Positions 47,570-62,498 are shown, numbered from the stretch's first letter. The stretch: DNA of 64,000 nucleotides from Malurus cyaneus samueli (GCA_009741485.1 CM019216.1:26863741-26927740); one strand, 5' to 3'. A program made the numbers and translations. The notes: generated by a model from the letters alone, not told the origin.

Positions 47570-50235
47570 GTATGTGATGGGTTGAGACAGCAAAATGTAA
47601 ATACTGTTGTTATATTTAGTTGAATTGCAATTTAAAGAAAGAAAAAAAAAAAAAAAAGGGAAAATGTAATGCATGCTTTGTTGCCTGAATTTGTTTGATG
47701 TGATTGGTCAGTTTTACCCTCTTGTCCTCATGGTATAGTCCACTTTTGTCTTCCTCCTCTTCAGTGTGAATGGTGTTGCTCTTTTGGTGGGATGTTCATA
47801 GTGCTAAATGAAAACTGGATTCTCATATATGAAATATTTCACGTGAGGCTTCTGGCCTATGCCTTTAACTGCTTTTCTCCCTTTTACATTTTTAAACAAA
47901 ACTTGCATACCAAAGTCTCACATTTAGGGAGGTTCAGTCAACTGATTTTGAGTTTATTCAGATCATTTACAAGTTTGAATATAGAACACAAAGTTAAATG
48001 CTCTTAAATAGTGTAGTGGTACATTCCAGTGGCAGATTTTCTTTCCATTCTGAGTTTACAATATTAAAATGTTATATTGACCTAAAAGTGCAATAAATAC
48101 TTGTGGATCAAATTAATTTGAGAATAATGAGGAATAGTATGATGTCTTAGTGCAGAAGAAACTCAAAAGTAAGATGAAAAGTCATGCAAAGTAATTAATA
48201 TTTCTAAAAAGTTAACATGGATTCTCATTTAATTTTTTTTCAATAATAAAAGAAAAACAGAGTTTTATGAAAGTTATAAGAAACAAGGGCATGAAATAAA
48301 AAAACTTGGAGTAATATAAAATCAACCAATAGAATTTTGCTTTTAGAAACAGTTTGGTAATTTTATACCCATTTCTCTATCACTCTTGTGTACCACAAAG
48401 ACTCACAGGATTAATAATATATATAATTATTAAGAATATCTAGTTACGTAAGTTATGATAAAAGACTATAGAAATTATCAGTTCTTGTCTGTCAAAACTA
48501 AGAATGAGAGTATTTCAGGATATAATTCCCATCTGAAGAATCATAGTGTTATTTTTGCACTCCCTGATATATTTAGCACTTGGATAGAGATACTGTCATG
48601 TTCAGTGGAACTGGTCTACTCCATTATTTAAATTAGGTATATGGAAGAAATTCTTTATTGTGAGTGTAGTGAGGCACTGGAACAGGTTGTCCTTAGAAGT
48701 TGTGGATGCCCCATCCCTGGAAGTGTTCAAGGCCAGGTTGGATGGGATTTTGAGCAACCTCGTCCAGTGGAATGTGTCCCTGCCCATGCCCATGGCAAAG
48801 GGTTGTCACCAGATAATTTTAAGTTCCCTTCTAACCCAAGTGATTCTATGATTCTGTGAACTTCTAAGTGGAGGTAAAATGTTGTGTCTTATGGCTTAAG
48901 ACAATTCTGTGACCCCCTGCTTGCACTGTGTTTACTCAACCACTAAATTCCTTTGTAGTCCATGGACACTCAGTGTTGGGAATTGGCCCAGGTGAATCAA
49001 TACTTAACAAGTTAGAAAGCAACAGCATGCTGTCTGTGTGGACAAAGGTGCTGGACTTTCTGTATTTGTTTGCAAATACACAGAATTAGCCTTAAGAATG
49101 TTGCTAAGGAAGAATGTGGATTGTGGTATCAGGGTTGCTCTGTCTAATTAAAAAAATGTAATGCTGTATCAACTTGATATGCGAGCCAAAAAGGGCTAAT
49201 ATTAATTTAATGTCCAAAGCTCAGCATTTCTTGTGGGTTCAGTGGCCTTCTTTATTACTTTCCCAGAGTTAACTGTGGGTGTGCAGCTTAGGAAGAGATA
49301 GTAACATGAACTGAACTCCAGTGAAAAGTATATAGTAGAAACCATTGAATATATAGAGATTTGGCATGGTCTTAAAAGTAAATAAACACCCTTAACTTTC
49401 ATTTGTTTTGGTGGTCAACATTTACTGTTAAAAGCTCTACAAATCAGGTCAGAAAGGTATTTCCCTTGTAGCCATAACCATTGTCTGGCTGTAGCATATA
49501 AAAGGGTGTATACAGAAAAAGGATTACACTTGCATCTTGAATGGAAATATGTGATAAGACTATTTGACTTTTTAATCTTAAACATACTGTTAAATGAACA
49601 TGATGAGTTTGCAAGGGAACCTGTGATGTTCACTGCTATAATCTAATCTTTCTGTACACATTTGGCTATTTTTGCATTCAGACATATGAAGATATTACAA
49701 TACTATTGAAGAATTGACATGAATGTTATCCTTATCCCAATAATGTGATTCTAAATTCATTGCCATAATATCATCCACCAACCTGCATTTTCTTTATGCA
49801 TCATGGACCAAGTCTTCTGTTTATGTAAATCACCATATTTTTGCTGAAGTTGGTAATTATGGGTGGTCTGTGCCAGCTGTGGATATTCCCAGGGACAAGC
49901 AGAGAGCATAAGAAGTTCCTGACATGAATGCATGTAAGCCCATTATTATCAGTATGGTGTCAGAACAGTGTTGCCAGCAGTTTTCAAAAGAATCATTGGT
50001 AGATTATTTTTAAAATATATCAAGATATTAAGTGAACATTGTGGAATATCTATCAAAATATCATAGTTCTGATGTTTGTATTGTGATGCTCTCTAATACT
50101 CTTTCTGAGGACATGAAAGAGTGCCTCTCAGAGTATCTCCAATATTTAATGCAAGAAATAAACCAAAGCTTTGTGTGACTTACTGGTTGTTTTCCTTTTA
50201 GAAAAGTTGTATCCTCTCTTTGTTTATTTGAACAG
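47570..50235 (+). other. ADGRB3 intron between TM1 and TM2 exons
   Basis: A 2666-bp intron, GT at 47570, AG at 50234-50235, phase 2 (AG|G). It holds an A-rich run at about 47640-47657 and a short CR1 copy at 48641-48858 annotated separately. The acceptor tract reads TTTGTTTATTTGAACAG. Confidence 0.92.
48641..48858 (+). mobile_element. CR1 retrotransposon 3' end, plus orientation
   Basis: About 218 bases. Translation gives VVRHWNRLSLEVVDAPSLEV and FKARLDGILSNLVQWNVSLP, the last part of the CR1 ORF2 protein, broken by a frameshift near the end. It closes with the CR1 hallmark ATTCTATG-ATTCTGTG tail (48842-48858). Heavily 5'-truncated, in the same orientation as ADGRB3. Confidence 0.93.
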
Positions 50236-50338
50236 GTACATCAGATCTGAGAGGTCCATAATTCTAATCAATTTCTGCCTGTCCATTATCTCATCAAATA
50301 TCCTTATCCTGGTTGGACAAACTCAGACACATAATAAG
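50236..50338 (+). CDS. ADGRB3: ADGRB3 exon: intracellular loop 1 and TM2
   Basis: Acceptor TTTGAACAG (ends 50235), donor AAG|GTATGA. 103 bases: one base completing Arg, then 34 codons ending exactly on Lys (phase 0). The translation [20 protein letters not shown] is followed by [14 protein letters not shown]. This is loop 1 (WRYIRSERS) and TM2 with its outer end, matching BAI3. The next vertebrate exon, which should begin SICTTT and carry TM3, was not found in the remaining 13.6 kb. Confidence 0.97.
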
Positions 50339-53300
50339 GTATGAGATGGATTGCATTACATTTGCCCTTAAAGATTAATATCATTGTTTTATTTGTGTTT
50401 AGCTTAGAATAATTGCATCCATTTTGTCTTATACTCATAGGATTTGGTGGTTTTGGTAAAATATTAAGAAACAAGGGAAAATATTTATCATCTTTCATAG
50501 TCTTTTTTTCCCTTCCAAAAATCCCTTTTGGTATTGTTCCCTCTAGATAAGCTGTGTTCTCTGTGGTAGACTTGTGTGTTTTATAACTAAATTTCAAAGC
50601 AAAAAAGTTCAAAGGCTCAACATCAAAAGCACAAATTCTGCTTCATTATAATAGTTGTAATAGGATTGTGCTACAATGTTTTTGTCTTTTTATTAACACA
50701 CTGGTACTCGAAAGGCAAGTAGAAATTGCTTAGAAGTTAGAGTACAATTCTTGAAAATGTGCAGAAACAGACATCATAACAAGCCATAGAACTGTTAGAT
50801 CTCTGACTGATGTAGCTATAAGAAAGTAATAACCCTGCATACCTTACTTGGTGGTGTATTGTTGATTTATTAATAATCTGTTCTCTGAGCATCATTGTCA
50901 TTTGTGCCTCTCGTGGAAAACAGAAGGCTTATGACTGTATTGAGGAGTCACCCAATGCCTGGTGATGATAGGCAACTTTCATAAGTGGCAATAAGTGGTT
51001 GCTTAAAATTAACCATAACTACAGGATTGCTTGGAATAGAAAATTGTATGTAGTTAGTTGTCTGACCAATATGTGATAGAATGCTGTTAAGTTCTGGGAT
51101 AAACAAGTGGTTGCAAAGTAGTTCTTTTTCCCACTCTGCCAAACTACTTAATGCACTGCTCTTCTTGATTTTTCTAATATCAAACAATATAATGTTGATA
51201 ATCTGCTATAGGTTAACTAATGTTCTTACAATACACATGTAATTAGTCATTTCTTCTTTTCAAATAAGTCCTTAGCAGTTTAGATGCCAGAAGTCTCATA
51301 AATTGAATGCAAGTCACATAGCTGTACTTTGTAAAACATATCCAAACCAAGCATAGTCATTTCCAGCAGATAATGTAACATAACTATGGAAACCGATATA
51401 TTAATATGATTTTAAAGTTTTGAAAATGTATAGAGGTACAAATAAACAAAATATGGATTTCCAGAAGAAACCCATGTAACTCTCACAGATTTTATTAAGG
51501 GGGGAAGAAAAGCAATGTGCCAGCAACTTCATAGTACCTGAGTACAGAAGATTAATCCTCCCTAGAATTTCAACACTAACATGCATAGCCATATATACTA
51601 TTTTATTATGCATTTTAAGAATAGATATGGCTCAGTAGCTGCAAGTTCCTGTGTGCATTACTACTGTAGAGTCAGGATCTGAGGGCATCAGAACTGTGTT
51701 GGATAACACATTTCCTAGGTGTGCTGGCAGCGTTTCTCTGGTGCTTGACTCGGGGATCTCTGAACTAAAACATACCCTTAATCAAGTTCCTTTCTATTAA
51801 TCTCCTTGAGCTCCCTCACTTCTGCTTCTTGGACTCCTCCAAAGTACAGAGATATTACATTGACATATTTCTGAGATCCAAAAATGCAGATGTTCAAAGG
51901 AAATAATTGGCAGAAAAAAACTTGTCACAATGTTTATATTTTTAATATACAGTATGAAAAGTTACTGTAAAATACCACTTTTTGCTACACTTATCTTCTT
52001 TTTGAGTCCACATCTTGCTTTTGATACATCTACCAACCAGGAGCTTCTAGCCAGGGAGCACCTCTAATGGATCAAAAGCCAAATACATTTTTCATATCAG
52101 GCAAGACATTTCTTGTTACAGACCAAAATTATTTTTATCACAATGTTGACTGATACATGAATATACTGTAGCTCCAAGAAGCTGGCCTGTGAATGCACCA
52201 TCAACAGAAATGGCCAGCCAGAGCCACTGTTTAGTGAAAATTTATTCATATCAAAGCAATCAGATCTGAATACGACTTCATTGTGTTTGTAAGTAGGGAT
52301 GCATTTAGGCATCAGATGTGCTTGCATTCAAGGCAAGACTTTTTTTCATGTTCAAGATTGTGTATGACCCCAAAAAGCCAGGGTTTGGTTTTTAGTCCAT
52401 GCAGCTATATTACAATACTGGCATCTGTAGGAAAAAATACGTTTTCATTTTGCTGAGCTGGAAAATTAAATCTGTAAATCGAATCTTTAGAAAGAAAATC
52501 AGGCCTATGATTTAAGATTAAAAATATTTTACACTTGTTTCTGAGATTTTATTATTTACTAGAAGTGAAACCATATAAGTTTTTATTGTTTAATAAATTT
52601 GGGAGAAATCTTGGGACTATTTTATTAAGACAATGTAATATTCAAGTCAGCAAAAATTGTTTGCTGAATAAAGGCTGAAGTAGTGCTTTATGGCAAGAAG
52701 ATGAGCTCTCTTTTTTTTTTTGGTGTATTGGAGAACATTTGAGAAACAGAATATGCCAAGTTTGAGTTATTTACTCTGTTCCATTCTCATTCCTCTGTTT
52801 TTGCTATTCTTATGCTATTGGAGCACCTAGTTAATGTCCACATGATGATGTTAATATTCACAGTGCTGAAGCATATTCCTTTTTTTCAATGCTTTGGTTT
52901 CGCTCTGAGTTTAAATTGTCTGTAGCTCTATATTTGTGTACATTTCTTTTTGGAGTAGGTCCCTGTAAATGTCGTCAAAGCTGAATTCCAGTTTCAAGTT
53001 GAACAGTATGGAAATTAAGTATACCAAAGATGTATTTATAGCAAGCAGCATATTGTTGATTTGTTTGCAGTTTGTGGCTTCCTTTATCTGTATTAAACAC
53101 TTCACCAATTACTTTTATTCACTTCAATGCTATTCAATCTCCAGGAAATTTGTGTGGCTCATTTTAGTACACCCATTGACATCTATGACAAAGAAAAAGA
53201 TACTGAGTGTCTTGGTCTAGATAACTGCAGATTTTTTGTTCTTTTCTTTCTGTTTTAAATAAATTGTAGACAGTTTATACTGTTAGGTTTAGCTCTGCTC

Positions 53301-56300
53301 TTTGAAGGCTGAGTATATCATCGATGTTTTTGCAAAAGTTTCTTTTAGTGAAAGCTAAGTGAGTTTGAATATTGCATTCCCTTTGGTTCAGATAAGTTCT
53401 GGCTTTTTTTTTCAGTGAAAAAGATCATCTCCCATGGGCAGAAATGGAAAAAGTGTTCACTGAGGACATGTAGAAGGAATATGCATTCTTTCAAGCTACA
53501 ATAGATTTTCCATTTCCAGTATTACCTGTTTAAGAGGGATTTTTTTTGTCCCGTTTCAGTAACCCAAGGACACGACCAGTAGAACAGAGGTCTAGGCCAT
53601 GGGTCTTTTCATCTTGTTTTAGAGTAGTTCATGATGGAAGTCATGGAGGGGAGTTTCTCTAGGAAGATCTGGATTGGGATAGCAAAAAGCCTTTTATCAA
53701 CAGAAAAGCTGTGTCCCTTTGGCAAAACATGTTGTGCATTTTGTTGAAGGACACAGCTGGGAAATGTTCTGCTTTTTTCATTATGTTTCCCCAAACCTTT
53801 CAAAACACAGAACTTTATTCAATGCTTTCTTAATGCTTCAGACTGTGTAAAAGATTTCTGTCTTGTCAGGTCCTATTTTGTAGTACAGGTCACTGAAGGC
53901 TGAAATTACAAAAATATTATTAAATTAATTATGTGTCATGTTTAAATATAGTTGGTGTTATACTGTGCATGAGGATATTAATTTACTTTAGTATTTCTTT
54001 CTGTCTCTTGTTTTCTTTCTGGTATTGAATGTTACCCACATAATCATATTTAAACATTACCATATGCAATTGCTAGACTATAACAACTGAATTAAGTTTT
54101 AACTCTGAAATTAAGTCTCCAGAATTAAGGAAGGGTAAAACTTCTCATTTATAACCTAATTGTTCAAATATCTGTTACTTCACAAATCGTATGAGATGTC
54201 CCTACTATCTACAAAGGCATTAGATATTTACTTTGAAGAGACTGACAGGTCTTTTTAGGAAATATCTAAAAGTGATTTGTAGCTTACACTGTATCATAAC
54301 TCTTGCTATATTATGTTTCCTAATATTCTTCTTGCCATCAAGAAAAAATGCTGTATTTCTTCTATATGTGGACCTTTAAAGTTTAAGCTGTAAACTTTTA
54401 CTATGCTTCTGATCCCATTTAATGAATCGATTCTTTCTCCACCATAAGTTATTGGTTAATATTATGTGGATTTTTTTCCAAAATTCTCTTTCCTTTAATA
54501 AACTTTCAGAAAATATCCTGGCATTTTCATGGTTTTGTGTAAACAAAAACACATGTGCTGTTTGATATAAACAATTCCTGTATATCTATTTTTCCTGTGA
54601 AGTAAACAAAGATAAATACAGTTTTAAATAAATCATAGAATTCCTTATAGATGTGAGGAAAAAGTTAATTATTTTGTATATAATCTGATTCTGAATATAA
54701 TTAAGGGTTCATTGCTGAATTTTGGGTCACTTGTGAGAAAATGTCCTATTTTAACATATTTTTAAAATCTATATTTTTAAATGCTGTAAGACTCAGCACA
54801 TTTTGCTAGCCCTTGTCAGGTTTCTCTGTGCCTACCATGGAAAGAACAGGGAAGATGTTAAGGCAAGATTTATTAACCCTGATATTCTGTGTCATCTGTG
54901 TTTACTTGCAATATTCAGTTTATTATATTATTATATTTTGAAATTCATCTCTTAGACCATACCTTAAAGGATATGAAAAAGGTCCTGATCACCTCAAGAC
55001 AGAATGTCAATAGTCTGACATTGTAAACAAGCAAAACCCCATAAAAATGTGTAGATAATAAGATTAGAATGTTCACTAAATAGACTGACTGGACGAAAAT
55101 AACCCACTTTTAGTATTTTTTTAATAGAGGTGTTAGGTTGAAAGAAACACAAGTAGAGGTGGAAAGAAGCTGAGAAGCCACAGCATCCCATTCCCATAGC
55201 ACTCTGAACTAGCTGACTGAGAAAATAGAGCTCCCTCAGGTTTTGAGAGACGGTGGGTGGTGGGATCCCCTGAGAAACCTGCAAATGTTCAGGTGATACT
55301 AATGCTGCCTTTAACCACGTGGCTGTTGCCCCATATCTGCCACTGACTTACAGATGCAGGCATCGTGGCAATATATCTCCTAGGAAACAGCGGGGGAGAC
55401 CTCAGAGCAGATGGAATGAGCAGAGAAATGATGCTAACGCAGCATTAAGGTTGTGTTAGAAAATCAATGAGGAAGTAGGGAATTCAGTATGTCAAGCAGT
55501 AGCACTCCATATTTCAAGTCTTTCTGTAGAACTTCAAGGAAATACCCTCCATTTAAGCAGCTGAAGCCCAGGAAAATATTTCCTTTCATTTTTTGACTTC
55601 AAATTAACACCTAGTCTGCCGATTGTCGTCTTTTTCTTTGTGTGTTTCTTTTTCTTGTGTGTTTGTTTTTGAGCAGAGGGGTCATCCATCCCAGAAACAC
55701 ACCAGTAACTAGGTCAGGAGTCATAGTGCACCACACACCTCTGTCTGCTGTGTGTTTCGAAACTCAAAAACAACCAAAGGGAGAAAAGCCAACTCAACTG
55801 AATAACTATTACAGGAGTAGGTCTGTTTAAGCAATGCTGTTTTACCATGCCAAATTCTGACAAAACCTGTTAACATCAGCTGAATTAACTACCTGCTTTT
55901 AGATTCTCAAGAGAACCTCTGGGAGTAGATCTTTCTTACCCAAGATCACTAAACATTGTCATTCATGTTACCGTTACCTGCCTCGGAGGAGAAGGTAACA
56001 TTCTTCTCAAAAGTGCCTGTCAGACTGTTTCTCAAAATACATCAACTTTATCATTCAGTTTGCTACATCTAAACAAAACAGGCATTTTGATTGTAAGCAG
56101 GTTACGGGGAAGAAATTGGGTAGATATTAGGAGCATGTGTTCTCTGCCTCCAATCCCCAGAACCTTTTAAAAAAGCTCTTGAACTATTTTAGAATTGTTC
56201 AAGTTGGAAAATCTGCCCAACTTCATTCTCTAGGTAGGGTCAGCTGTAAGGTCAAAAAAGGTTGCTCAGGACTTTACATAATAGTCAAGTCTTGAAAGCC

Positions 56301-59300
56301 TCCAGGTGTGGACACTGCACATCTTCCTTTGGAAACTTGATCCGCTGCTTGACTGTTTCCATATATCTGGTATGGAACTTCTTTTGTTTCTTTTTATGCC
56401 CATTGTCACTTGTCATCCCACTTCACATCCCTGTGAGGAACCTGGCTTCATCTTGTCAATGACCTCTTTATAAGCACTGTTTTTTCTTAGATTCTGTTAG
56501 TTCAGACTTTCCTGAGGAGCTCTCTGCTGTCCTACTCTTCCCAAAATTGTGTGATTTTTCCTCCTTGATCTTCATGACCTGTTTAGACTGGTTTTTTTCT
56601 CTTTCAGAATTCTCCCCCACAGCCCTAAGAAAAATAGCTCATTCTCTAACAAACACCTGTTTGAATAATTTCAGACAGTCTGTTGATGACTCAAGCAGCT
56701 ATTTTTAGACTTCACACCTTTTTCACCCCTCACTTTTGCCTATTTATTGAATTTCAATGGAAAGAGAAAAGTAGTTAACTGGAAATAGATCAATCTACAA
56801 ATAGTTAAATGTTCATGTCTTTCACTTACATAATCTTTTAAGAAAGAGGAAACAATAAACATTGCTAGGCAACAATAGTAAAAATGATATAATAATATCA
56901 TATGGAGTTACCATAGTGATTGACATCACAAGACTAAAGTGTTTAAGTAATAATGATAACAACAGCCACACCAAAACCAGCATTAAATTACTTGTTTATT
57001 TTCATTCTAATATGAAAGTTGAATTTCAAATGCATTTTTGTATGTGAATTACCCTTTCTAGGAATCTAGGTTTAGAACACCTTTGTCACATAAATCCAAA
57101 CAGATACAGAAACACAGTAAGATCTTTTTAATAGATATCTGGTAAAATAATACCTCAAAAATCACAGCTCTGAGATAAATGAAATGCAAAAGTTATGCCC
57201 TACAACAATAATTATTACCTCATTACTCTTTCTGTAAACAGAATTAATAGAAAACAAAATCGCTTTTAAAGGACTATCATTTAACAAACAGTGTAAATTT
57301 GGTGCAAAAGATTGTCTACTTATTGTACTGGATTTTATTTATACATCACTACAACTCCCTGTTGTGTCTGCATATTTTTAGGAACATATGGTGTGCTTTA
57401 ACCTTGACATGTACTATGAAGTTCATTTGTATTGTTTTGCATGTTTTTCCTTTTATTCTCGTAGATCACAGTTTTTAAGCCCTATATCTTGCAGTCAAGT
57501 CAATTAGGATATTTTATCAGAAAATGGCTATTGGATTGATCTGATTCAATGACTGGTCTGATCAGAGTTTTATTCTCCTTTCCACTTTCTGTCTTTTCTT
57601 CAAGGTAATGTTAAGTGAAATTTCATGGGAAGTGGGACAAGCAATATGCAAATCTCTGTTCTAGACTGTGACTAACAATAAGGTGGAAAGACAAGAATGA
57701 TCCGGCAAATTCTTACTTTTCCTGCTATTTCTTTCTCAGAAAGAAATGGTGGTCATTGTGTGCCAAAGTCAATGAATCACAGCAGGGTTTTATCACAAGA
57801 GGGATGCTCATCTTGTGAGATAAAGGGACTCCTAGGTATGACCAGGGCAACCAAAATGATGTACCCAGAGATCCTCTTAGTGCTAATGCAAAGGGCATGT
57901 AATGCCTCTAATTTTAGACTGCTGATGAAACATGACCTTTTTATGCTCTTGTTTTCATGGACATGCATGCTTATTTTGTTGAGTCTCAGTGAGTCATTCC
58001 ATAGACATTAAGCCTGGTACTGACAAATTTGACAGTAAATGTGCTCTAGTATTTTTCTCCTCTAATGGTTTTATCAAAATTCATATAAAATTGACATTGT
58101 GGATGAAGAAGTAGGTATTTTGTGGAATTTAATAGAAAATTATGCTCAGAATAATTGTTGAAAGAAAACTGTAAAGGTGAATTTACAACACATGCATTTG
58201 GCTATAATCATGGACATTTTTAATGAATGTAATTGTGAGATTTCCAGAACCCTGCAGGGAAGTGTACATGTTTGTAATAAAAAGGCCTCAAGCTGTTAAA
58301 ACTGATAGAATTCCTGTAATGTCAAGAAAGTTCAGTTTGCACTAGACTGCTGGGTTTAGAAACAGGATGGAAAACATGTTAGTATCTCTCTCTCCTGAAG
58401 AAAATTGAAATATATCTGGCACAAGCAGTCCAGCAGTTGGAAGGAAGTATGAATAAGGTTGGCACAAAATGTTTTTCCATTAGTAAGTGATTACATTTCT
58501 GTCTCTAATTAGTAGCATGGCATATAATTTGTGCTCTATGCTTTTCATTTCATGAAAAATCACATCTTCAAACTATCACATATTTGCTAAATAATTTCTT
58601 TAAACTAGAAATCTAAATCAATACATTATTCTTTAAATACCACGTAGAGTTAGGTGAAAAATTAGAATGAGAATGGTTTCCTTTACAAGCTTAGCTGAGC
58701 CATACAGGCCAACAAAACCTGATGTGTCAGAACATACAGCTATTGAAACTCGGGTTTTAAAAAGATGGGATTAATTGTAAAGCTTTTATTTGTTAAGTTT
58801 TTATTTGCATTGACATTTTATAGTTCTTATATTTAAGAGGGCTTTTAAGTCTCTCTTTTACTGTATATCCTCTTATGTCAAGTCAATCAGAATTCAGGCT
58901 TGAGTGTTAGCAATTTAATTATTGTTATAAAACCTTAATTTTGGCACTGCGTATTTTTTAAAGTAAATACAGAACAGTAATAACATTTCACTAAACTGAA
59001 CAATCCAGCAAGGCATTGCAGTTGTACTACAATAAAGGAAAACTGGTTTTACTAGGAATAAGAGTTAGACCTTGGTATCTTGATGGAGCATTAATGATGG
59101 ACAAGAGCTATTGTTAGACTCAGTTTGTCTCTCTTCTAGTTATTCAGAAACGGCAGCTGATAAAATCACTGCAGAAGCAAATATGTAAGACTTAACCTTA
59201 TCAAGTGTCTGCTTCCATTCATTTCTAAAGAATTCTTCCTTCTGGAAAGAAGATTCAACAATAATACCTAATACCACCTAATACTAGTAAGAATATATTC

Positions 59301-62300
59301 TAAACAGATTTTTAAACCTTAGTGAGAAGACTAAGCCATAGCCCATGGATACCTAAAGAATATATCTGTCCTAGTTAAACATTAGCCATTAAATAATCAA
59401 ACATCTTTTTATCTGTAGGATATTTTCTTTCAACTGCAAATAGGAAGTGTTCAAAACTCCGAGTTGTGTCATTAATCCCAATGCACACATTTTTCCATTT
59501 GCAAATGCAAAGCCTGGAATGAATCAGAACTAAGCCATATTGCATTGCCTTGCAGTTGCCATGGCTAGGAGCGTGCACACAAGTTATTGATATAGCTCAT
59601 GTGACACTCGTTATACCGTGATGACTTCCTTATGTGTTGGAGCCTCTGGAGATCTCAGTTCACTGAAGTTTCAGTATTTCACTGGATAGGTATGATAAGA
59701 AAAGCAGAGCCAAAGAAACAAATCAAGGTGTTTTTCATCAAAGGCGCACTTTACAGAATTGCCATTCAAGCTATTGTGTGTGCCACACTCAGTGCAACTG
59801 GACCTTGGTATCTGTCACTGATACACTGTCTTAGTGCTAAATAATAAAAACTCACATGGGCTTTGCTAATCTAAGCTCACAGTCCTTCTGTTCTCTATAT
59901 TTAAACCTGTCATCATGTGTCATCTAGAAGGACTGGTTTAGGTCGCTTGGATTCACTTGTCTCCCTTAGAAACTGATGGGCAGAAATCTGCTAGTGCTCT
60001 GTAAAAGCTTAAACTTCTGGAAGGAATTTTCCTAAATGGTGTTGAAAACTAGGGAATAAAAAATGGATGATTTTGAATGCACAAAACAAGTAGCCCTCCA
60101 GTGCAGTCCCTAGCTTCCTTCTTCTCCAAACTTCCTGTTAGGCTCATGTGCACAATACTCCCCTGTGGCACTCTGGTTCTATCACTGTGGTCTGCTAGAG
60201 GGTTTTGTTTTCTGTAGCTTTTAAAATATGGGAATAGAGCTATAATAAAACATTACTGAGAGTGCTCTAAACCTATAAGTACCAGCTGGTTTAGAGATGC
60301 TGCTGTGTGTTCAGAGGATGGCACTGATTTCAGTAGTTGGCTCTGCAGGCAGAGTTATCTGATCTGTGCAGGTCATAGAGCATCAGTAAGGGAATTCCCT
60401 GCAGAGGAGCACAGAGAATACAGATAAACTTTCCAGAGGTAATTTTGGCTGTATCATGTCATCCAGAGTGTGATGGACACGGATATAGTCTAGAAGATTT
60501 TGTAGGAGACGTCCTTGCTAAGTATATAATTTAAAATGTAACATTTTATACTTGCTAATTTTAGTTGCCAAGATGCATCTGAGAGACATATAGCATTAAT
60601 TATTAATTATTGTTGTTGATGATAAAAATAAAACTATCATTAAGGCTCTGGGAGTATTTCCAACATCAACAAATTTTCCATTTGATTTATTAATGGGTAT
60701 AAACATTTTTATTTTATTTTTCCCTCCGGTCAGAACCTCAGCTTAGGAAAAAAGTTGGAAACAGGAAAAAGCTTGAATAAATGTACCAGCCTTGCACTCT
60801 ATTCTCAATGTCAGCACATTGAGATCTGCCAGCTGTCCTGTGGAAACAGGGTGAGGACCTGTTCAGCTGAACTAAGACTGTTTTCCCTCCATTAATGAGC
60901 ATTTTGACCATAGAAATGTTGATTGGAACACAAAAACAGTGGATGTTATGAAGAAAGATGGACGTGAAGAAACCCTGACAGATAAAATGGAGCAAAAAAG
61001 ATGCTCAGTTTCCACCCAGCAGTGAGGGTAGTGTCGCCTACAGGGGAAAGCTGTACTTGGAGCAGTGGTGCTGTGAAAGGGACAAACTTTGCACTTATTG
61101 ATTACAGTCACGCATGAGTGGAACCAAAGAAATTAATTAATTTTCTTGCATTAGCAGAAGCTTCCGACTGGTGTGGAAGTGTCACCCATTGAGCACTCTT
61201 CATGCAGAGCTGATTAGAGTGGTTAAACATTTAGGCCTCAAAAGCTGATATACCAATGAAACACATAGCAAAGAAGGGTCACAAATTCTACTCTGTATAC
61301 TGATGCGTACAAATAACAGTATTATGATAAAAACCAACATTTCAGAATTCAGGGGCTTCTACACAGGCCTTATCCACTTTCAGTTAAAGAAGACAGCTTA
61401 CAGGATACAGCTTTACCTTCTGATCATGTAGACTTTTCAGCACTTCAGTTTCACTAGTGAACAATTTTGTGATGATGGTAAAGCACAAGAACTCATAAGA
61501 AAGAGAGGCAGCATCCAACTTCGGTCTTCAAATCTCTAGCAGCTCTAGCCAGTGGGGCTATTCATGTTCATGGGCTATTGTAGCGTTTGTCTGTTGCTCC
61601 ACCTGGAATCTGACAGAAAAAACCTCATTGGGGATTTACAAGTAAAAAGTTGGGAATGACAAATTAGAAGGCTACATGTGTGGTTGCAAAGAGTTGAGCA
61701 CATTTCTTACTTTCCCTAAGATACTCCCTGCTCTTAGGTGTTCTCTGATTTGAGTGCATTCCACATGGATAGCTCTGTACTAGATTAAAATTCATGTCCT
61801 CCCACTGAGGCGCTATTTTTTTCTGCAGATAGTGTGTTAGTACATATTGTTTTAGATGGGAACTGTTTGCATCCCGTATACATTAAATTTTTAATACAAG
61901 ACTCAGTGAGACATAGAGCTAGGGGTTAATCATGTGGTTAGTCATGCGATTAATGACTTAAAATAACTGAGGGGATTTTATTTCCTTTAAAAGGCTACTA
62001 ATGCATTATTTAATAAGTCATAATTTGTATATAATAAAATGGCTGGGCTCAGTCAATGATAATTTTGCTACTTAGGAACTATTTGAAGTCACACACACTG
62101 AAAACAATACAGAAACATTTGCTTTCCATCTGAAGCTGTATGGTAAACATCTGTTTTTCTTTGACCTTTATAGGACATGTCGCATTTTGCTTAATATTTT
62201 TATGGTTATTTACCTTTCAAAATAACTAAATCTAAATTGGAACAGATCTCAAAGCATTTTGGAAAAATAATGTTTATATATGCTAATGACTTCTAATTAG

Positions 62301-62381
62301 GAAGAAAAATTCTAGGGACTAAAATAGTGTGTTATTAGCAATATAGTTACTGTGTCTTTAATTATATTCTGTGCTTTCTAG
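50339..62381 (+). other. ADGRB3 intron sequence after the TM2 exon
   Basis: Twelve kilobases of AT-rich intron. No CR1 or LTR copy was recognised here, which is sparse compared with 11-35 kb. An old repeat copy lies at 61345-61660, annotated separately. No second exon of ADGRB3 with known sequence was seen. Confidence 0.55.
61345..61660 (+). repeat. Unclassified repeat, copy A
   Basis: Aligns in the same direction with 63137-63490. Shared blocks in the same order include GACAGCTTACAGGATAC, AGCTTTACCTTCTGATCAT, CATAAGAAAGAGA, CATCCAA, CTTCAAATCT/ATTCAAATCT, GTTGCTCCA and TCTGACAGA followed by GGATTTACA. Copy A lacks about 60-70 bases present in copy B in the second half. I do not recognise the family; it could be an old interspersed repeat or a local duplication. 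Confidence 0.8.
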
Positions 62382-62498
62382 ACCACAGAGAGTTTGAATG
62401 GAGAAGAGCAGACCAACATGCTCAGTAGACAAGACAGCCCCCCCATTCCTCTCCTCTTGAACACCAACCCTTGCTCCAAGGAAAATTCCTTTTTGTGA
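62382..62498 (+). CDS. Candidate alternative 3' terminal exon (unproven)
   Basis: A good acceptor (ATTATATTCTGTGCTTTCTAG, AG at 62380-62381) is followed by 38 open codons and TGA (62496-62498). Phase 0 matches the phase in which the TM2 exon ends, so the two would splice in frame. The peptide starts TTESLNGEEQTNMLSRQDSP and ends CSKENSFL; no known family recognised. AATAAA follows at 62543-62548 and a GT-rich stretch at 62584-62611, the usual arrangement of a polyadenylation site. The other two frames are closed. If used, the receptor would stop after TM2, and the new tail would lie on the outer face. A CAG|GTAACT donor at 62583/62584 offers the rival reading of an internal poison exon. It may also be chance. 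Confidence 0.3.
   Translation, partial: TTESLNGEEQTNMLSRQDSPPIPLLLNTNPCSKENSFL

Noticed and set aside
57697..58011. 104-codon open frame on the + strand
   Set aside because: No family resemblance, no convincing splice sites or promoter, and ordinary intronic composition.
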